Assembly: GCA_031283785.1 (NCBI GenBank)
Contig: JAITBC010000215.1
Span: forward strand, 1-21,613
Direction of reading: 5' to 3'
Origin: Tannerella sp.
GTDB taxonomy: Bacteria; Bacteroidota; Bacteroidia; Bacteroidales; Tannerellaceae
DNA length: 21,613 nucleotides
The notes below the pieces were generated by a model. That model was not told the origin of the DNA. It was given only the letters and a program-made list of their open reading frames with translations, and searched no databases. Positions 16,300-21,613 of the stretch are shown here, piece after piece. A program made the translations under genes and the position numbers. The first letter of the stretch is position 1. Each line of letters opens with the position of its first letter.

Positions 16300-16388
16300 T
16301 ATTTCTTTTTATGTCTGTTTTTCTTCAGTCTTTTCTTACGCTTATGCGTAGCCATCTTGTGTCTTTTTCTTTTCTTACCGCTTGGCAT
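16299..16388 (-). CDS. 29-residue AURKAIP1/COX24-like basic mini-protein
   Basis: A 29-codon frame runs from an ATG at 16388 to a TAA at 16299. It begins MPSGKKRKRHKMATHKRKK and ends KKNRHKKK. About two thirds of the residues are Lys, Arg or His and none is acidic. The spacing HKM-x2-HKRKKR-x-KK-x-R resembles the conserved C-terminal motif of mitochondrial mS38 (AURKAIP1/COX24). Very similar tiny proteins annotated with this domain occur beside HU and RNase G genes in Bacteroidetes, as I recall. It lies 36 bases after the HU stop and 90 before the RNase G start on the same strand, so cotranscription is likely. A ribosomal or rRNA-binding role is the natural inference from charge and family. 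Confidence 0.8.
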   Translation of the reverse strand: MPSGKKRKRHKMATHKRKKRLKKNRHKKK

Positions 16389-16424
16389 AACTCTCTATAT
16401 TTTTAAAATGTTCCTTATTGTTCC

Positions 16425-16814
16425 TTATTTTCTCTTCCTGGATTTTTTCCTTCCCTGAGCCGTATCAGGAAGCGCCTTCTTCGACCTTTTCCTTCCGTAG
16501 GGTTCTACATCAGGAAGCGCCCTTGCCGGCTTTTTCCCTTCGTATGCTACCACATCCAGAAAGATTTTTGCCGGTTTGAATACCGGGACATTGTGTTCCG
16601 GAATCGTAATGGTTGTATTCTTCGAAATATTACGAGCTTTTTTCTCTGCTCTCTTCTTAACGATGAAACTTCCAAATCCTCTTAAATAAACATTTTCTCC
16701 TTCATCTAACGATCTTTTGATGATGTCCATAAAAGAAGCTACAATATGTAAAACTTCCGTTTTTTCAATGCCCGAGCTCTTCGATATCAGGCTAATCAGT
16801 TCTGCTTTAGTCAT
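16425..16814 (-). CDS. HU/IHF-family DNA-binding protein with extended basic tail
   Basis: This is a dimeric DNA-bending nucleoid protein. Residues 1-~92 are a standard HU/IHF domain: MTKAELISLISKSSGIEKTE, the turn RGFGSF (45-50), and the DNA-embracing arm KKARNISKNTTITIPEHNVP with the intercalating-proline region and FKPAK. Residues ~93-129 are an added tail rich in Lys/Arg and Pro with two ALPD tetrapeptides (99-102 and 114-117), ending GRKKSRKRK. Family members are usually about 90-100 residues. The tail resembles linker-histone-like extensions and probably adds nonspecific DNA or RNA binding. The gene heads a minus-strand cluster with the basic mini-protein and RNase G. Confidence 0.92.
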   Translation of the reverse strand: MTKAELISLISKSSGIEKTEVLHIVASFMDIIKRSLDEGENVYLRGFGSFIVKKRAEKKARNISKNTTITIPEHNVPVFKPAKIFLDVVAYEGKKPARALPDVEPYGRKRSKKALPDTAQGRKKSRKRK

Positions 16815-16863
16815 GTTAAATATTTTATTAAATGAATATATTACGTTCCAATTTTTCGGACTG

Positions 16864-16893
16864 CAAATATAATACTTTTATATTACAGACAAA
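16864..16893 (-). promoter_or_regulatory. Promoter of the HU gene cluster
   Basis: On the minus strand, TTTG (16893-16890), an 18-bp spacer, then TATATTTG (16871-16864) fit the Bacteroidetes consensus. The HU start codon is 49 bases downstream. Confidence 0.7.
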
Positions 16894-17047
16894 AAAAATC
16901 CGCCTTTTTTCCACAGATTTTTTTTCCTGCGCAGATTTATCATTTGCATTTATCCCAAATAAAGACCTTATCAGGAATGAGCATAACAAATTACACCATC
17001 CGGATTTACCGGCAAAAGAGGCAAAAAAGGAAAAAAAGATTGCCTGT

Positions 17048-17078
17048 TTTGAATAATCAAAAAAATGCCGTACATTTG
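17048..17078 (+). promoter_or_regulatory. Promoter of the ssb-gldE-gldD operon
   Basis: TTTG (17048-17051), a 19-bp spacer and TACATTTG (17071-17078) match the Bacteroidetes consensus exactly. The ssb start is 35 bases downstream. This is the clearest promoter in the window. Confidence 0.8.
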
Positions 17079-17113
17079 TCCTTATTATTCATCATCATTT
17101 TAATATTAACATT

Positions 17114-17572
17114 ATGTCATTAAACAAAGTTATTTTAATAGGCAACGTCGGCAAAGACCCTGACGTCCGCTATTTCGACAGCGGCAATGCGACAGCGAAT
17201 TTCCCGCTGGCCACGTCGGAACGCAGCTATAAACTTGCAAACGGGACGGAAATCCCCGAACGTACCGAGTGGCACAATATCGTTGCAACCCGCGACCGTG
17301 CACAATTTGCCGAAAAATACGTAAAGAAAGGCTCTCTTTTGTATGTCGAAGGTAAAATCCGCACACGCAATTACGACGATAAAGACGGCAATAAACGTTA
17401 TATAACGGAAATATATGTCGATCGAATTGAGTTTTATTCAACAGGAAGCGGTAACCGTCGCGACGAACAGCAAGAAAGCAGCAACATAGCCGGTAAGGCA
17501 GCCGTAAACAATAACGTCGAAGGCGCAGAAATTCCACCCGCAACAGACGCGGCAGACGATTTACCATTTTAA
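17114..17572 (+). CDS. ssb: Single-stranded DNA-binding protein
   Basis: SSB binds and protects single-stranded DNA in replication, repair and recombination. The OB-fold covers residues 1-~110 (NKVILIGNVGKDPDVRYF, TEWHNIVATRDRAQFAEKYV, KGSLLYVEGKIRTRNY). It is followed by a flexible Gln/Asn/Ala linker and the acidic tip DDLPF, which docks partner proteins. The 152-residue length is normal. It is the first gene of its transcription unit, with gldE nine bases later. Confidence 0.96.
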   Translation: MSLNKVILIGNVGKDPDVRYFDSGNATANFPLATSERSYKLANGTEIPERTEWHNIVATRDRAQFAEKYVKKGSLLYVEGKIRTRNYDDKDGNKRYITEIYVDRIEFYSTGSGNRRDEQQESSNIAGKAAVNNNVEGAEIPPATDAADDLPF

Positions 17573-17581
17573 TATTACACT

Positions 17582-18880
17582 TTGGAATCAGACGATTATT
17601 TCCCGGAGATGCTGTTGCAAACGGCTTTTTTTGATCTCATAACCGATTTTGCAACAGTTTTTGGCATTGCCTTATTTCTACTGTCATTCGTAACTTTTTT
17701 GTCTGCTGCCGAAAATGCGATAACTTCTTTGTCGCAAGAAGATATGAGCAAACCGGAAGAAAGCGTTTCGGCGAAGGACAAACTCATCGGATACCTGTCC
17801 GGTCACTTGCGGCAAATGAAAGTTTCCTGCCGTATCGTACGGTCGTTTATTCTTATTGCCGTAACTACCTTATGCGCTTACGGGATGAATATATCCGGCA
17901 TTGGAACGCCAATGCCGGCATATTTGATAACATTCGCATGTAGCCTCGCGCTATGGATGCTTTTCTGCGGTATCCTCCCCAAATTACTGTCTTACCACAG
18001 GTTAGGTATAGCCCGTACAATGGCGCCGCTGCTGAAGTCCGTCATGAAAATCTGCTCACCGTTTGTACGTTTGACATCCATGCCGGCAGAAAAAGCGGAT
18101 AGCGACCATTCAAAAAAAACTCAGATACCGCTTGCCGACGAAGCGCCTAACAACATGTATGAAGAAAAGGAAATGCTTGAAGACATCATACATTTCTATA
18201 ACAAAAAGGCAAATGAGATAATGACACCGCGCACGGATATCGTAGCGATAAATATCAATAGCGACCTGAATGAGGTAATCCATATTCTCATAGAGTCCGG
18301 CTATTCCCGGATTCCCGTATACGAGAAAGATGAAGACGATATAAAGGGCGTTCTTTATGTGAAAGACCTTATACCGGCATTTAACAGGCCGGATAAGTTC
18401 GAGTGGCAGCCGCTAATGCGCAAACCGTACTTCGTCCCCGAGACGAAAAAGATTGACGACCTTTTAGACGAATTGCGCACGCACAAGACACATATCGCTA
18501 TAGTGGTCGACGAATTCGGATGCACGTCGGGTCTCGTCACAATGGAAGATATCGTAGAAGAAATCGTCGGCGATATATCGGACGAATATGACGAAGACGA
18601 ACATTCGTTCATGTCACTGCCCGACGGCAGCTATATTTTTGAAGGAAAGACACAGCTAAATGACTTCTTCCGCGAAACGGGCGTCCCGCCGTCGGACTTC
18701 ATCGAACATACCGAAGAAGCAGAAACACTCACCGGCCTTATGCTTGCGATAAAAGGGATATTGCCCTGCAGACGCGAAGTGATCGATTACAAAAGCTACC
18801 GTTTCCGCATACTCGAAGCCGACGAACGCCGCGTATTGAAAATAAAATTCAGTATAATTTCCCAGAATGAAGAAGGTTAA
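17582..18880 (+). CDS. gldE: Gliding-associated CBS-domain membrane protein GldE
   Basis: This is a CNNM/CorC-like membrane protein. It has an N-terminal DUF21 region with about three to four membrane helices (around residues 15-40, 85-102 and 115-140), then a CBS pair (MTPRTDIVAININSDLNEVI, then TKKIDDLLDELRTHKTHIAI), and a CorC/HlyC domain from about residue 340. VVDEFGCTSGLVTMEDIVEE is the family signature. GldE acts with GldD in assembly or stability of the gliding and type IX secretion apparatus in Flavobacterium; relatives move Mg2+/Co2+. The start is a TTG (17582) giving MESDDYFPEMLLQ, which resembles homologues. An ATG at 17609 is the alternative. It overlaps gldD by 14 bases. Confidence 0.9.
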   Translation: MESDDYFPEMLLQTAFFDLITDFATVFGIALFLLSFVTFLSAAENAITSLSQEDMSKPEESVSAKDKLIGYLSGHLRQMKVSCRIVRSFILIAVTTLCAYGMNISGIGTPMPAYLITFACSLALWMLFCGILPKLLSYHRLGIARTMAPLLKSVMKICSPFVRLTSMPAEKADSDHSKKTQIPLADEAPNNMYEEKEMLEDIIHFYNKKANEIMTPRTDIVAININSDLNEVIHILIESGYSRIPVYEKDEDDIKGVLYVKDLIPAFNRPDKFEWQPLMRKPYFVPETKKIDDLLDELRTHKTHIAIVVDEFGCTSGLVTMEDIVEEIVGDISDEYDEDEHSFMSLPDGSYIFEGKTQLNDFFRETGVPPSDFIEHTEEAETLTGLMLAIKGILPCRREVIDYKSYRFRILEADERRVLKIKFSIISQNEEG

Positions 18881-19499
18881 CAGTGCCGTATCCTATCCCG
18901 TTGCAGTCGTAATCCCAAAGACGACAAAGCGAATCATTATTTTTTCTTTTCTTTTTGCATGTATATCGCTGTCGTGTAAAAAAAGTCATACGCCCAAGCC
19001 GAAAGGCTACCTCCGTATAGAAATCCCGGCAGCACAATATCTTGCTTTCGACACGGATAAATTGCCGTGCGGATTTAACATTTCGACGCAGACAACCGTC
19101 GAAATGCCATCGAAGGACAGTTCTTTAAACTGGCTCAATATTGACTATTACAGCCTCAAAGCAAAAATATACTGCAGTTACCGGCCCATAACGCCCCAGA
19201 GTCTCCATGTATGCGATGACGAATGTCGGCGGCTGATTGAACGCACCGTCAAAAACGCAGATGCAATAAATGAGAGGTTTTATGAAAACAGAGAGCGCCA
19301 TATTTATGCCACCCTGTTTCTGATTGAAGGAGAAAGCGCATCGCCCATACAGTTTATGCTTACAGACAGCGTTTCCGGTTTTTTCCGCGGCGCACTGTAT
19401 TACACATACGGTTCTAATGCCGATTCGCTCGCTCCCGTCACCGAATATATAAAAAAAGATATCATCGAACTCATTCAATCTTTTTACTGGAAAGAATAA
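18867..19499 (+). CDS. gldD: Gliding motility lipoprotein GldD
   Basis: GldD is an outer or periplasmic lipoprotein needed for gliding/type IX secretion in Flavobacterium. The first 36 residues form an export signal with a long charged lead, a hydrophobic core IIIFSFLFACISLS and a lipid-attachment Cys37. The mature part starts with the family motif KPKGYLRIEIP. The 210-residue length fits. It overlaps gldE by 14 bases, and its stop overlaps the PPTase start (TAATG). Non-gliding Bacteroidales also keep this gene, so it does not by itself show motility. Confidence 0.9.
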   Translation: MKKVNSAVSYPVAVVIPKTTKRIIIFSFLFACISLSCKKSHTPKPKGYLRIEIPAAQYLAFDTDKLPCGFNISTQTTVEMPSKDSSLNWLNIDYYSLKAKIYCSYRPITPQSLHVCDDECRRLIERTVKNADAINERFYENRERHIYATLFLIEGESASPIQFMLTDSVSGFFRGALYYTYGSNADSLAPVTEYIKKDIIELIQSFYWKE

Positions 19500-20227
19500 T
19501 GCCTCTGTTAAACATATACGAAACGCCCCGGATAGGAATATGGGAAATCACCGAGCCATGGCAGGAACTGTTTGACTCGCTTACCGATAAAGATGTATAC
19601 TGTTCCGATGTAATGAAGATATCGTCCGATAAACGCAAGCAGGAATGGCTTGCCGTACGACTGCTGCTGCAACATCTTTCGGGAAGCGACATACATATCA
19701 AATACCGTGAGAATGGAGCGCCCTGCTTACCCGGAAGCACCTGCAACATAAGCCTTTCGCACACAAAAGGCTTTGCCGCAATCATATTAAGCGAAAACAA
19801 AAACCCCGGCATCGACATTGAATACCGCTCGGTTCGCGCATGGAAACTTTATAAAAAATACATGAACGAAAACGAAAGGAAGACGATTATACCGGCAAGC
19901 GATACCAGCGGCGACAGCATAGCAGCAACCGCCGCCGCGATGGGCACTGCCGGCGGCGCAACCGTTAACACAGCCATGGCGGGCACTGCCGTCAACACAG
20001 CTGTCAGCGTCGCCGACATCGCCACGATATGCTGGTGCGCCAAAGAAACGGCATTTAAAGCGTTGGGAGCAACAGGCGTTGACTTCTCCGAACATTTCTG
20101 CATAGAAAATTTCAACTTTTCGACAGAAGGATTTCTTTTCCTGAAGGAAAAATACACGGAACAATATCAGCGTCTCAAGATAAATTACCGGATAGCCGAT
20201 GAATATATATTAACATGGAAGGAATAA
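19499..20227 (+). CDS. Sfp-type 4'-phosphopantetheinyl transferase with Ala/Thr-rich insertion
   Basis: This enzyme transfers phosphopantetheine from CoA to carrier proteins such as acyl carrier protein. The CoA-binding SHTKG segment is at 87-91, the magnesium motif GIDIE at 104-108 (Asp106, Glu108) and W-x2-KE at 179-183 (WCAKE), so catalytic residues are present. Between NENERK and the WCAKE helix there are about 40 extra residues (roughly 131-172) made almost only of Ala, Thr, Gly, Val and Ser. This accounts for the length of 242 against the ~200 usual in Bacteroidetes relatives as I remember them. It is coupled to gldD by TAATG, and the reductase gene starts four bases after its stop. Confidence 0.88.
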   Translation: MPLLNIYETPRIGIWEITEPWQELFDSLTDKDVYCSDVMKISSDKRKQEWLAVRLLLQHLSGSDIHIKYRENGAPCLPGSTCNISLSHTKGFAAIILSENKNPGIDIEYRSVRAWKLYKKYMNENERKTIIPASDTSGDSIAATAAAMGTAGGATVNTAMAGTAVNTAVSVADIATICWCAKETAFKALGATGVDFSEHFCIENFNFSTEGFLFLKEKYTEQYQRLKINYRIADEYILTWKE

Positions 20228-20231
20228 AATC

Positions 20232-21335
20232 ATGAAGAATGTGACATTAGGTAAAACAGGCATCACGGTAAATAAAAACGGATTCGGGGCATTGCCGATA
20301 CAGCGTATTCCGGAAAACGAAGCCGTCTATTTATTGCATAAGGCTTATGCCGGCGGAATCAGGCTTTTTGATACGGCGAGGTTCTATACCGACAGCGAAG
20401 AGAAAATAGGCAAAGCATTCAAGGGAATACGCGATAAAGTGGTTATTACATCGAAAACGATGGCGCAGAATGTGTCCGGCTTCCGCAGCGATCTCGAGAC
20501 AACCCTGCGAAACCTGAAAACGGATTACATCGACATCTATCAATTTCATAATCCCGGATTTTGTCCCATGCCGGATGACCGAAGCGGACTTTATGAGGCT
20601 ATGACCGAAGCGGTAAGAAACGGATATGTGCGTCACATCGGTATCACGAATCATCGCCTGACGGTCGCTCATGAAGCCGTCGAGAGCGGCTTATACGAGA
20701 CTTTGCAATTCCCGTTCTGCTATCTTTCCGGCGAAAAAGAACTCAGGTTAGTCGAAAAATGCGAAACAAACAACATGGGATTCATCGCCATGAAAGCTCT
20801 CTCCGGAGGATTAATTGCAAACTCCGCCGCCGCATATGCTTTTCTTGCACAATACGGGAACGTACTTCCGATATGGGGTATACAACGGATAGAAGAATTG
20901 GACGAATTTCTGGGATATATCGCCTCGCCGCCTTCGATGGACAGTCGCATAACGGAATTTATCGAACGGGAAAGAAAATCTCTGCAGGGAGATTTTTGCA
21001 GAGGGTGCGGATATTGCATGCCCTGTCCGGCAGATATTGAGATAAACAACTGTGCACGCATGTCGTTACTGTTGCGCCGTTCGCCGGCAGCGCTGCAATT
21101 GACGAAAGAAGTCCGGGGGAAAATGAAGAAAATAGACGACTGCATACATTGTAACCGTTGTAAAGAAAAATGCCCGTACGGACTTGACATCCCTGTGCTT
21201 CTGCAAAAAAACTATGAAGATTATAAAAATGTGCTGGAAGGCAAAACCTTAAATGAGTCAATGATGCAAAGAAAAAGCTGTGAATTACCAGGAAAGTGGG
21301 CAAAGTATGGGAACATGGAGAAAAGAGAAGCATAA
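20232..21335 (+). CDS. Aldo/keto reductase with C-terminal 4Fe-4S domain
   Basis: An NAD(P)H-dependent oxidoreductase barrel is fused to a ferredoxin-like tail. The catalytic tetrad is Asp47 and Tyr52 (DTARFY), Lys75 (TSK) and His106 (QFHNPG). The barrel runs to about residue 235, then come two cysteine groups: CRGCGYCMPCP at about 256-266 and CIHCNRCKEKCP at about 299-310. The pattern is common in anaerobes, but the substrate is unknown. After NYEDYKNVLEGK the last ~30 residues (from TLNESMMQRK to the end) are unlike the family, where the protein normally stops within a few residues. The DNA there changes composition (no CpG), so the true C-terminus has probably been replaced at a junction near 21240-21260. 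It is the last gene of the ssb operon. Confidence 0.88.
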   Translation: MKNVTLGKTGITVNKNGFGALPIQRIPENEAVYLLHKAYAGGIRLFDTARFYTDSEEKIGKAFKGIRDKVVITSKTMAQNVSGFRSDLETTLRNLKTDYIDIYQFHNPGFCPMPDDRSGLYEAMTEAVRNGYVRHIGITNHRLTVAHEAVESGLYETLQFPFCYLSGEKELRLVEKCETNNMGFIAMKALSGGLIANSAAAYAFLAQYGNVLPIWGIQRIEELDEFLGYIASPPSMDSRITEFIERERKSLQGDFCRGCGYCMPCPADIEINNCARMSLLLRRSPAALQLTKEVRGKMKKIDDCIHCNRCKEKCPYGLDIPVLLQKNYEDYKNVLEGKTLNESMMQRKSCELPGKWAKYGNMEKREA

Positions 21336-21613
21336 CAATGGCATAGTAGATGAGAGGAAGGGTAGGAAAACAAGTATCATTAAGAGATTAAACTGACATA
21401 AGATTTTAACACACCTGATCACCACCTCGGAGAGAAATGAAGCTGAGAGAACAAAACTGTGGTGAAGGCCCACCAGCAGAGTCACACAAAGCCACCAGAG
21501 GTCTTTTATGAGAGAATGTATCAGGAGTACAAGCATCAGAGCCTGGTGTGGGAAGTATACGTAATGTTCGCACAACACCTTGTCGCCATGATAGAACTTC
21601 TGTTGCCTCCCCG
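21336..21613. other. Unassigned CpG-poor terminal segment
   Basis: No bacterial gene or promoter is recognised here. Only five CpG dinucleotides occur from 21241 to the end, against roughly six per 60 bases in the reductase gene. A plus-strand frame is open from 21447 to the window edge (contains EVFYERMYQEYKHQSLVW) but I do not recognise it. A minus-strand frame (21285-21578) is a run of hydrophobic residues without family resemblance. The segment could be foreign DNA or an assembly artefact. Confidence 0.5.

Noticed and set aside
16832..17056. 74-codon plus-strand open frame before ssb
   Set aside because: It overlaps the HU promoter and reaches into the ssb promoter, has low-complexity codons and does not resemble MutY or any known family.

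Overview
The window reads as chromosomal DNA of a Bacteroidota (Bacteroidales-like) bacterium. The evidence is the DUF4290-murA-rimM-M23-dxr-rseP gene order, the ssb-gldE-gldD-phosphopantetheinyl transferase cluster, a large Mfa/fimbrillin-like lipoprotein, an Asp-type MurA, and promoters of the Bacteroidetes form TTTG-N18..22-TAnnTTTG in place of the sigma-70 consensus. No tRNA, rRNA or CRISPR array was recognised.

Layout: (1) 1-258, the right end of an IS66-family insertion sequence followed by what may be the tail of the gene it hit. (2) 274-811, a secreted thioredoxin with its promoter. (3) 914-2401 (-), a ThiC-like protein without the C-terminal Fe-S cluster motif and without a visible TPP riboswitch. 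Its promoter is the mirror image of that of the next operon. (4) 2501-9941 (+), a tight housekeeping operon: DUF4290, MurA, RimM, a membrane-anchored M23 peptidase, Dxr, RseP, and an MlaE/MlaF lipid ABC transporter pair. Peptidoglycan precursor synthesis, isoprenoid (hence undecaprenyl carrier) synthesis, membrane proteolysis and lipid trafficking are thus linked. (5) 9942-13011, an AT-rich regulatory region and a 917-residue fimbrillin-like lipoprotein ending in two FISUMP-like modules, closed by a strong hairpin terminator. (6) 13161-16814 (-), MetK, then RNase G, a 29-codon highly basic AURKAIP1/COX24-like mini-protein, and an HU-family protein with an extra lysine/arginine-rich tail. (7) 17048-21335 (+), SSB, GldE, GldD, a PPTase with an Ala/Thr-rich insertion, and an Fe-S aldo/keto reductase.

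The last ~370 bases differ sharply from the rest. CpG is almost absent (none from 21181 to 21427, while the neighbouring genes are CpG-rich), no bacterial gene is recognisable, and the aldo/keto reductase runs into this DNA with an unconserved tail. This is either recently acquired sequence or a chimeric contig end.

Most of the window is ordinary core genome. The points most worth a second look are the cluster-less ThiC, the 29-residue COX24-like protein, the HU tail, the PPTase insertion and the junction at the right end.
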